Positions 1 to 4,692 of a stretch of DNA of 15,414 nt are shown one piece after another (position 1 is the stretch's first letter; every line of letters begins with the position of its first letter). The stretch comes from CAYFJO01 sp964343305 (GTDB taxonomy: Bacteria; Planctomycetota; Planctomycetia; Pirellulales; Pirellulaceae): positions 1-15,414 of the forward strand of contig CAYFJO010000258.1 of the NCBI GenBank assembly GCA_964343305.1, in the 5' to 3' direction. Position numbers and translations under genes: made by a program. Below the pieces are notes generated by a model that was not told where the DNA came from, did not search any database, and saw only the letters and a list, made by a program, of their open reading frames with translations.

Positions 1-85
1 CTTTGAGAAAAGCCTCGATGTCGGCCGCTGACATCAGGCCGCTGTTGGTGAGATTCTCGACGAATTTATCGACGGTCGTTGGCAT
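1..85 (-). CDS. N-terminus of a probable planctomycete Ser/Thr protein kinase (partial)
   Basis: Only 28 codons lie inside the window, and the gene runs off the left edge. The ATG is at 85-83 and the protein begins MPTTVDKFVENLTNSGLMSA, followed by ADIEAFLK. This opening (a short amphipathic segment, then 'SGLMSAADIEAF') resembles the N-terminal extension I recall in front of the kinase domain of many Rhodopirellula/Pirellula-type Ser/Thr kinases, which sense or relay unknown signals at the membrane. No kinase motif is inside the window, so this is recognition by memory of the start only. There is no clear Shine-Dalgarno sequence. A different protein sharing this N-terminal segment is possible. 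Confidence 0.5.
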   Translation of the reverse strand, partial: MPTTVDKFVENLTNSGLMSAADIEAFLK

Positions 86-176
86 AGGATGAGTTTACGG
101 CAGGGAGTGTGATATTGCAATTTGACGGAGTGCCTCAAGCGATGTTAATCGTCGTAACGGCCGCAGTCCTTTCTTC

Positions 177-487
177 TTGGCCAACGGCCATGCGTCACCG
201 TAGCCTAGGGCAACGCCCTAGGTTGGGAAAATCGCGCCACGGACTCCTTGGCTGAAGGCAATGATCACCACCATGCTCGTGAATTTGGCCTTCAGCCAAA
301 ACATCTGCGGGACGCATTCATCTCCTGGGGCGTTGCCCCAAGCTACGGTGATTTTGGCCGTTGGCCAAATGTAATGACATCGAACCGATTCCTGGGGCGT
401 TGCCCCAGGCTACGATGAAAAATGGCCGTTGGCCAAAAGATCTGCGATGTGTATTACACTCTACGGTAAACAATGGCCGTTGGCCAA
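177..487. repeat. REP-like two-hairpin repeat array, upstream side of the map (3' of the transposase)
   Basis: The unit is a G/C hairpin, CCTGGGGCGTTGCCCCAGG, then GCTACGGTGA and a few bases, then a second hairpin, TTGGCCGTTGGCCAA. Both stems are closed by the same GTT loop. Copies lie at 177-222 (reverse orientation, with the stem changed on both sides to CCTAGGGC/GCCCTAGG), 324-369, 391-435, and a partial copy at 461-487. A related pair, TTGGCTGAAGGC and TTGGCCTTCAGCCAA, lies at about 248-299. Apart from these repeats I see no gene in 86-492. Confidence 0.8.
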
Positions 488-492
488 GAGTC

Positions 493-945
493 TCAATCCC
501 AAACGTATTGCTCGTCATACTCGATACCATAGCGCCGAAGAAACTCCCGATACTCCTCCTGAAACGTCTTCGTTCGGTGATGCTCTTCTTGATCGCGCAC
601 ATACTCTTCCGCGTCCGCGAAATGCGTTGGGCAGACGGAGAACATTCCGTAGCCGCGCTGCCAGTAAAAGTTCTGGTATTGGGGACCAAGCGTTTTTACG
701 AACTTTGACGATTCCCGCTTCAACTGTTCGACGAATTCCACCGGAGCGTGCATCTTGCCCAGATCAAACAAGATGTGGACGTGATCGGCGACTCCGCCTA
801 CAACGACGTAAGGTGAATCGAGATTTCGAATCACGGTAGCCAGATAGCCGTGGACGCGTGGTCGAATTTCGTCGTCGAGAAACGGCTTTCGATGCTTTGT
901 GCTGAAAACCAGATGGGCGTACAGCTTGGTGAGTGATTGAGGCAT
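493..945 (-). CDS. IS200/IS605-type Y1 transposase, REP-associated
   Basis: This is a complete 150-residue protein of the Y1 (HUH) single-strand transposase family, which nicks DNA at hairpins and joins to the 5' phosphate through one tyrosine. The HUH metal motif is visible as DHVHILF (about residues 54-60). The likely catalytic tyrosine is in AEEYVRDQEEHHR near residue 116. The protein starts MPQSLTKLYAHLVFSTKHRK, has the family pattern LKRESSKFVK in the middle, and ends EYDEQYVWD. The length is normal for the family. The ATG at 945 is preceded by AGGAGA with good spacing. Repeat arrays of palindromic units lie on both sides, which suggests a REP-associated (RAYT-like) role rather than a free insertion sequence. 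No tnpB or cargo gene is present. Confidence 0.9.
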   Translation of the reverse strand: MPQSLTKLYAHLVFSTKHRKPFLDDEIRPRVHGYLATVIRNLDSPYVVVGGVADHVHILFDLGKMHAPVEFVEQLKRESSKFVKTLGPQYQNFYWQRGYGMFSVCPTHFADAEEYVRDQEEHHRTKTFQEEYREFLRRYGIEYDEQYVWD

Positions 946-975
946 GTTTGTCTCCTGACGTGTGGGGCGTCAGGG

Positions 976-1428
976 TGATGGTGATTATGGCCTTCGGCCA
1001 AACAATTCAATTGGGCAATTCGTTCCTGGGACGTTGCCCCAGGCTACGGTAAAGTTGGCCGTTGGCCAAAAAATCCACCGAGGTGGCATCGTTTGGCCGA
1101 TTACCATTTTCCATCGTAGCTCAGGGCGACGCCAGGAATCGGGAAACGATTTGTCCGTTTGGCCAACGGCCATACGTCATCGTAGCCCGGGGCAACGCCC
1201 CAGGAATCGGGAAACGATGTCAATCCGTGTTTGGCCGAAGGCCATGCATCACCGTAGCCTGGGGCAACGCCCCAGGAAGGGAGACGATGTAAATCGGTGT
1301 TTGGCCAACGGCCATAATCACGTGGCGACAATGTGTCGGTGATTATGGCCTGCGGCCAAACAATTCATTTGGGCAATTCGTTCCTGGGGCGTTGCCCCAG
1401 GCTACGGTGAACATTGGCCGTTGGCCAA
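976..1428. repeat. REP-like two-hairpin repeat array on the 5' side of the transposase
   Basis: The same two-hairpin units as at 177-487 occur here in both orientations. Forward units are at 981-1069 and 1339-1428. These two are direct repeats of about 90 bases with only a few differences, including an extra TTGGCC-TTC/TGC-GGCCAA hairpin at the left and the shared segment GGGCAATTCGTTCCTGGG. Between them lie inverted units at 1158-1204 and 1230-1276, a half unit at 1300-1315, and a degenerate copy near 1093-1140. The inverted units are separated by a repeated AGGAATCGGGAAACGATGT-like spacer. No gene is visible in this stretch. Confidence 0.8.
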
Positions 1429-1440
1429 TCACAATCTAAT

Positions 1441-1551
1441 CAAAAATGGTGGGCCGAAGGCGCCAGCCGCCGCTATCTCAACGACGAGTCCAGTCTGGAA
1501 TCCGCCATCCTCTACGTCCGCGACGCCCAGGACCATCCACAAAAAAACTAA
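1441..1551 (+). pseudogene. 3' remnant of a second REP-associated/Y1-type transposase
   Basis: Reading frame 1441-1551 gives QKWWAEGASRRYLNDE, then SSLESAILYVRDAQDHPQKN and a TAA stop. The pattern 'RYLNDE...SAILYVRDAQDHP' resembles the C-terminal end of planctomycete REP-associated tyrosine transposases, where the last helix carries YV(R/E)(D/E). There is no start codon, RBS or HUH motif upstream: the frame runs straight into the REP-like unit that ends at 1428. The stop codon is formed by the left end of the next palindromic element (CTAACCC at 1548). I read it as a decayed gene fragment. The match is short, so a chance resemblance cannot be excluded. Confidence 0.55.
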
Positions 1552-1625
1552 CCCGAAACGCCAGCGAGGGGCACGTCATGGAACGTGCGTCGGATGTGCC
1601 CCTCGCTAGCGCTTCGGATTCGTGA
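1548..1625. repeat. CTAACCC/GGGTTAG-type palindromic element, copy 1
   Basis: Left arm CTAACCCGAAACGCCAGCG... with AGGGGCAC, and right arm GTGCCCCTCGCTAGCGCTTCGG, form a long stem with a loop of about 20 bases. A few mismatches suggest an old copy. It lies between the transposase remnant and the 3' end of peptide gene D, so it could act as a transcription terminator for the minus-strand peptide genes. Confidence 0.8.
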
Positions 1626-1666
1626 GTGATCGAGACCTTCCTAGCCGTTCGTCGATTTGGTGTCTC

Positions 1667-1930
1667 TCACGGTGAATTCGGTTTATTAAGTGGTGCCACA
1701 CCGGGAACATCGCCGCCAACACCCGTATTGTCGTCAATGGTCTGCTGCATGCTCTGCTGCGTGTCGTCGATGGTGCCTTGAATTTGATCGCGCATGGGGG
1801 CGCTCTCCGGCACACTTACCGGTCCAGCATTGGCAATACCACCCTTGGTCTGCTTCTGTTCTTCGTCGGTGAGTTCCTCTTCGACGGGCAGGTCGTTCAC
1901 TTCGAGTCGTTCTTTCTTTTCGTCGGTCAT
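1667..1930 (-). CDS. Double-glycine leader peptide D (87 aa)
   Basis: A small acidic precursor peptide. The leader, residues 1-31, reads MTDEKKERLEVNDLPVEEEL then TDEEQKQTKGG, so a C39 peptidase would cut after Gly31 and release a core of about 56 residues beginning IANAGPVSVPES. The core is rich in D, Q, N, P and G, has no cysteine and no aromatic residue, and shows no membrane segment. The leader is identical to that of peptide C and almost identical to B, down to the RBS (AGGAG, seven bases before the ATG). No promoter is seen directly upstream, because a palindromic element lies there, so it is probably the last gene read from the promoter at 2858-2901. The partner exporter is encoded at 6357-9470. 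The function of the core is unknown; the acidic composition does not suggest a classic pore-forming bacteriocin. Confidence 0.85.
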   Translation of the reverse strand: MTDEKKERLEVNDLPVEEELTDEEQKQTKGGIANAGPVSVPESAPMRDQIQGTIDDTQQSMQQTIDDNTGVGGDVPGVAPLNKPNSP

Positions 1931-1959
1931 GCTAAAGCTCCTAAAAAGGGAAAAAGTTA

Positions 1960-2032
1960 CTAACGCGAAGCGCCAGCGAGTGGCTCTCTCTGCGTGCGAT
2001 GGACATTCGCCCCTCGCTGGCGATTCGGGTCA
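1960..2032. repeat. CTAACCC/GGGTTAG-type palindromic element, copy 2
   Basis: The left arm is CTAACGCGAAGCGCCAGCG then AGTGGC, and the right arm is GCCCCTCGCTGGCGATTCGGG. The left arm carries C-to-G and G-to-T changes that are also present in copy 3, showing that the two copies were duplicated with the peptide genes beside them. It lies 30 bases upstream of peptide gene D. Confidence 0.8.
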
Positions 2033-2046
2033 GAGGGTGATGAGCA

Positions 2047-2068
2047 GCACTGGCAGAGCCAGTGCCAC
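2047..2068. repeat. Single arm of the CACTGGC-AGA-GCCAGTG palindromic element
   Basis: GCACTGGCAGAGCCAGTGCC is itself a short hairpin (CACTGGC/GCCAGTG, three-base loop). It matches one arm of the larger elements at 4407-4473 and 6248-6326. No second arm is present here. Confidence 0.7.
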
Positions 2069-2151
2069 CCAGCCCGCGTCGATGACAGATCTCTCACGTC
2101 TGACTGTCAGAGATGGGTACAGCGATCCGTTCATCGACGTGCGGTTCATGC

Positions 2152-2397
2152 TTATTCATTTTGGAGGGGCAACTCAGTATCGCCGCCAGTATTTAGGTTC
2201 TCCTTAGCCGAATCAACTCCAGAAATGAGTTGATCACTAACAGGCCCTGCGTTGGCAATACCCACCTCATCGCCTGGTCGACCAAGCGGACTGCTATTCG
2301 AAATGCCACCTTTGGTCTGTTTCTGTTCCTCATCGGTGAGTTCCTCTTCGACAGGCAGGTCGTTCACTTCGAGTCGTTCTTTCTTTTCGTCGGTCAT
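2152..2397 (-). CDS. Double-glycine leader peptide C (81 aa)
   Basis: A short precursor with a 31-residue leader identical to that of peptide D, ending QKQTKGG. After cleavage the core of about 50 residues begins ISNSSPLGRPGDEVG and continues IANAGPVSDQLISG. The IANAGPVS segment is the very start of the peptide D core, so C carries an extra block of 15 residues between the Gly-Gly and the shared segment, or D has lost it. The core has no Cys or aromatic residue and is acidic. The ATG at 2397 is preceded by AGGAGCTTTAAC, the same RBS context as in B and D. It is probably co-transcribed with B from the promoter at 2858-2901. The stop lies at 2154-2152. Confidence 0.87.
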   Translation of the reverse strand: MTDEKKERLEVNDLPVEEELTDEEQKQTKGGISNSSPLGRPGDEVGIANAGPVSDQLISGVDSAKENLNTGGDTELPLQNE

Positions 2398-2428
2398 GTT
2401 AAAGCTCCTAAAAAGGGGAAAGGGGATA

Positions 2429-2503
2429 CTAACGCGAAGCGCCAGCGAGTGGCTCTGCTCCGCTGCGATGGACGATTCGCCCCTCGCTGGCGCTTCGGGT
2501 TAG
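2429..2503. repeat. CTAACCC/GGGTTAG-type palindromic element, copy 3
   Basis: Left arm CTAACGCGAAGCGCCAGCG then AGTGGCTC; right arm CGCCCCTCGCTGGCGCTTCG then GGTTAG. It shares derived left-arm changes with copy 2. A further lone right arm (GGGGCCCTCGCTGGTGTGTC then GGGTTCG) follows at 2516-2541. It lies between peptide genes B and C on their shared transcript. Confidence 0.8.
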
Positions 2504-2548
2504 TAGTGGACGGTGGGGCCCTCGCTGGTGTGTCGGGTTCGTGTTGTC

Positions 2549-2803
2549 CTACATTGGTTGAGAAATGGATATGTCGACATCTTGATTGTCGCTCTCGGTC
2601 GCTTCCGCCCCCGATCCGCTACCCTCTTCGGACGTCTTTGCTTTGTTTTCCTTGACGACGGCATTTGAAGTCTTGATGATGGCGGTACTGGTGGTGCTAA
2701 TATTGGGGACTCCGCCCTTCGTCTGTTTCTGTTCTTCTTCGCTGAGTTCCTCTTCGACGGGCAGGTCGTTCAATTCGAGTCGTTCTTTCTTTTCGTCGGT
2801 CAT
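2549..2803 (-). CDS. Double-glycine leader peptide B (84 aa)
   Basis: First gene of the B-C-D run. The leader MTDEKKERLELNDLPVEEEL then SEEEQKQTKGG differs from C and D at only a few positions. Cleavage after Gly31 would give a core of about 53 residues, VPNISTTSTAIIKTSNAVVK then an acidic Ser/Glu/Gly-rich tail ending DISISQPM. The core bears no resemblance to those of C and D, so leaders are conserved and cores diverge, as in families of exported ribosomal peptides. The ATG at 2803 has AGGAG seven bases upstream. Its promoter region at 2858-2901 has a TACAAT hexamer and a perfect TGTGA-N6-TCACA site. Expected substrate of the C39 ABC exporter at 6357-9470; core function unknown. Confidence 0.88.
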   Translation of the reverse strand: MTDEKKERLELNDLPVEEELSEEEQKQTKGGVPNISTTSTAIIKTSNAVVKENKAKTSEEGSGSGAEATESDNQDVDISISQPM

Positions 2804-2857
2804 GTTAAAGCTCCTAAAAAGGGAAATGGTTACAAAACTGAATTCGTCTGGATGCCG

Positions 2858-2901
2858 ATTGTAGCCATTGTAAACTGATGGGACTTGTGATCGAAATCAC
2901 A
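2858..2901 (-). promoter_or_regulatory. CRP-type operator and -10 hexamer before peptide genes B-C-D
   Basis: A perfect TGTGA-N6-TCACA site (TGTGATCGAAATCACA on the plus strand, 2886-2901) is followed on the minus strand by 22 bases and then TACAAT (2863-2858). This is within one base of the spacing of class II CRP-activated promoters, where the site is centred near -41.5. No good -35 hexamer is needed in that class. Another TACAAT lies at 2872-2867. The peptide B ATG is about 90 bases from the centre of the site. Confidence 0.75.
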
Positions 2902-3013
2902 ACGTCAGGACTTTATTGTTTTCTTTGCTGGGCCAATCTGAATTCTCAGATCCGCGTGTCATACAGCCGCACGACACGGCATAATCAAGCAGAACAAACC
3001 GGAGAACCTAGCA

Positions 3014-3277
3014 ATGGTCGAAATTCAACTTGCTCTGCCAGATTCACTGCACGATTTCATTCAGTCCCAAATATCGACCGGCCCCTACGAAGATTCTACC
3101 AATTATCTGCGGGAGTTGGTCGAGGCTGACAAGCAACAACAGACAGTTCTGCAACTTACGGATCATCCTCAATTGGAATCGTGTTTGCAGGAAGGGCTGG
3201 ACAGCGATACCGGGCGACCGTGGACTCCTGCCGTATTGAATGAGCTGAAACAGCAAGTCATCGATCGGCACTCTTAG
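3014..3277 (+). CDS. ParD-like ribbon-helix-helix antitoxin, no toxin partner seen
   Basis: An 87-residue protein with the N-terminal pattern of ParD/CopG antitoxins: MVEIQLALPDSLHDFIQSQI, then STGPYEDSTNYLRELVEADK. The beta strand (VEIQLALP), the two helices, and the 'G.Y...S.YLREL...D' signature are all there. Such proteins dimerise, bind their own promoter and neutralise a ParE-type toxin. The ATG at 3014 has GGAGA eight bases upstream. No ParE-like frame follows: the stop at 3275-3277 overlaps tail-to-tail by four bases with the stop of peptide gene A on the other strand. It is either a solitary antitoxin left from a lost module or a small stand-alone regulator. The CRP-type site at 2886-2901 lies about 120 bases upstream and could in principle also act on this gene. 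Confidence 0.75.
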   Translation: MVEIQLALPDSLHDFIQSQISTGPYEDSTNYLRELVEADKQQQTVLQLTDHPQLESCLQEGLDSDTGRPWTPAVLNELKQQVIDRHS

Positions 3278-3471
3278 TCACGCTCATCTAGCTGTGGTGG
3301 ATTTGGCGAATCATCTTGGTCGGTTAATTCTTCAGCAGATGGATTCGCACTCAATGGATTCGCACCCCCGAAGATGCCTTTCAACTCGTCGTCGCTCAGT
3401 TCTTCATCCAGCGGGATGTCGTCGATCTTGATCCGTGGCTTGGATTCTTTTTGTTTTTCTTTGTCCGGCAT
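3274..3471 (-). CDS. Double-glycine leader peptide A (65 aa), canonical leader
   Basis: A 65-residue precursor whose leader ends LSDDELKGIFGG (Gly35-Gly36). This is the textbook C39 recognition pattern L-S-x-x-E-L-x-x-I-x-G-G, with hydrophobic residues at -4, -7 and -12. The core would be 29 residues, ANPLSANPSAEELTDQDD then SPNPPQLDERD: acidic, Pro/Asn rich, no Cys or aromatic residue. The leader is related to B-D through the (D/E)(D/E)(I/L)P..EEL(S/T) stretch but has a longer basic start, MPDKEKQKESKPRIKI. The ATG at 3471 follows AGGTG with seven bases. It has its own promoter with a CRP-type site at 3498-3541. Likely substrate of the exporter at 6357-9470. Confidence 0.88.
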   Translation of the reverse strand: MPDKEKQKESKPRIKIDDIPLDEELSDDELKGIFGGANPLSANPSAEELTDQDDSPNPPQLDERD

Positions 3472-3497
3472 TGTTTCACCTGTAATCCGTTTCGCTG

Positions 3498-3541
3498 ATT
3501 GTAATGGACGGCGGCTTTCGATTCATGTGATCGAGATCACA
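3498..3541 (-). promoter_or_regulatory. CRP-type operator and -10 hexamer before peptide gene A
   Basis: The site TGTGATCGAGATCACA (3526-3541) is a perfect 16-base palindrome of the CRP class. On the minus strand it is followed by 22 bases and TACAAT (3503-3498), exactly the spacing seen at 2858-2901, although the 22-base spacer sequences are unrelated. The shared spacing argues for two promoters activated in the same way. The peptide A ATG is about 62 bases from the site centre. Confidence 0.78.
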
Positions 3542-3548
3542 CGGGGGT

Positions 3549-3696
3549 GAAATCCGAATTCCGAATGTCAAAATCCGAAACAAATTTGAATTGAAAATGC
3601 TCCAAATTCAAAACTAATGAGCACGGCGATGAATCGCTGTTTTGACATTCGAATTTCTGATTTGAGATTTGTTTCGATTTTCGATATTCGGATTTC
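3549..3696. repeat. AT-rich inverted repeat element (MITE-like)
   Basis: Left part GAAATCCGAATTCCGAATGT, then CAAAATCCGAAACAAATTTG, is matched in reverse complement, imperfectly, by the right part around 3659-3696 (GATTTGAGATTTGTTTCGAT, then TTTCGATATTCGGATTTC). The centre holds a short GCGATGAATCGC palindrome. It fills the gap between the CRP-type site and the 3' end of the regulator gene. No coding capacity is evident. Confidence 0.65.
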
Positions 3697-3713
3697 GAGT
3701 TTAATTCAATAGC

Positions 3714-4376
3714 TTACTGCAAAATCCAACCATCCTCATCCTTCGTTAGTTCCCCTGATTTTCTTAGCTTGGCGATGGTGCGGGTTACCGTTTCGCGGGC
3801 TAGGCCGCAGGCGTCGGCGATCATCTGATGCGACATGGCCGGGGCGATTCGTTGGCCGTCGACCGTTGGCTCGCCGATTTCCGCCGCCAGATGCGCGAAA
3901 TAGCCCAACACTCGCTGTTCGGCACTTGGCGAAAGCAGACTGCGCACGCGTAATTGCGTTTCGGCCAATCTTCCGCAGACGTGTGAGAGTAAAGTCATGG
4001 CGAAATCGGCGTTCTTCTGGACCAGTGGTTGGATCACGGACAACGGCATCACCAACAACTGGCATTTTTGCGCCGCCACCACCGAGTGTGGAATCTCTGG
4101 CAGTCCGCCAATGTTCAATTCCCCGAAGAACGAACCTGGTGGATAGTAGTGCAGCAACACTTCGCCGCCGTCTTCGCGAATCAACACGGCTTTGGCCAGA
4201 CCCGAATAGACCACCGCAAATGCTTCGGCGGGCTGACTTTCCAGCGCGATCATCGCCCCACGATCGAACTGCCGCCGGACCGACCGCTTGGACAGCAGCC
4301 GTGTATCGTCTTCCGACAACGGCTCGAAGATCGGAATCTCGTTCAGATAGACGTAGGGATTCAGCGGTGTGGACAC
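3714..4376 (-). CDS. CRP/FNR-family transcriptional regulator
   Basis: A 220-residue regulator from the GTG at 4376 (MSTPLNPYVYLNEIPIFEP). An in-frame GTG at 4415 would add 13 residues, but it lies inside the palindromic repeat 4407-4473, so I prefer the shorter start; neither has a strong RBS. The N-terminal half is a cyclic-nucleotide-binding-type beta barrel with 'GSFFGELNIGG' (Glu86). The position expected to hold the phosphate-binding arginine reads PHSVVA (His97), so cAMP binding is uncertain. The C-terminal winged helix has AMSHQMIADACGLARETVTR. Its R194, E195 and R199 align with Arg180, Glu181 and Arg185 of E. coli CRP, which read TGTGA. Two perfect TGTGA-N6-TCACA sites lie just downstream, before the peptide genes, making those the probable targets. 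No Cys cluster of the FNR type is present. Confidence 0.9.
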   Translation of the reverse strand: MSTPLNPYVYLNEIPIFEPLSEDDTRLLSKRSVRRQFDRGAMIALESQPAEAFAVVYSGLAKAVLIREDGGEVLLHYYPPGSFFGELNIGGLPEIPHSVVAAQKCQLLVMPLSVIQPLVQKNADFAMTLLSHVCGRLAETQLRVRSLLSPSAEQRVLGYFAHLAAEIGEPTVDGQRIAPAMSHQMIADACGLARETVTRTIAKLRKSGELTKDEDGWILQ

Positions 4377-4406
4377 GTGGCAGCACTCGCGTGTCGTTGT
4401 GGTTGA

Positions 4407-4473
4407 GTGTGCCACTGGCTCTGCCAGTGCGAATTGGTCATACGTAAAAGCACTGGCGGAGCCAGTGGCACAC
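4407..4473. repeat. Composite CACTGGC/GCCAGTG palindromic element
   Basis: Left arm GTGTGCCACTGGCTCTGCCA then GTGC, and right arm GCACTGGCGGAGCCAGTGGC then ACAC, are reverse complements with one mismatch. Each arm alone is also a small hairpin with a three-base loop. It lies just upstream of the regulator gene and overlaps its longest possible N-terminus. A second full copy is at 6248-6326. Confidence 0.8.
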
Positions 4474-4486
4474 GTCCGGTAATAAA

Positions 4487-4560
4487 CTAACCCGACGCGC
4501 CAGCGAGGGGAATCAGGGGATTGCAGATTGTCGGGCCCCTCGCTGGCGCGTCGGGTTGGT
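4487..4560. repeat. CTAACCC/GGGTTAG-type palindromic element, copy 4
   Basis: Left arm CTAACCCGACGCGCCAGCG then AGGGG; right arm CCCCTCGCTGGCGCGTCGGG then TTGG. The arms pair over at least 20 bases. The variable triplet is GAC here, with the matching GTC on the right arm, unlike the GAA and GCA versions elsewhere. It lies between the divergent regulator and HlyD genes. Confidence 0.85.
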
Positions 4561-4692
4561 GATGGAATCGCTCCTACGATCGTTACAATTCGAACTATCG
4601 AAGCGAAACGACGCCCATATTTTTGACCGTGTTGTAATGCTCAAGTAGCATGAGAGTTATCAACCTCTCCAACTCGTGCTTCACATCAAACC

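Noticed and set aside
361..839. Plus-strand open frames over the transposase gene and its repeats
   Set aside because: They lie antisense to a clear Y1 transposase and contain translated repeat sequence with no family signature.
177..1428. CRISPR array
   Set aside because: The repeats are themselves double palindromes in both orientations with irregular spacing, and no cas genes are present; they are REP-like.
2080..2115. ATCTCTCACG...GTCAGAGAT hairpin as terminator of peptide gene C
   Set aside because: The stem is only about six pairs with a large loop and no U-run; support is too weak.
4546..4589. CRP-type site before the HlyD gene
   Set aside because: A TACAAT hexamer is present at 4584, but the position 22 bases upstream is palindromic repeat, not TGTGA-N6-TCACA.
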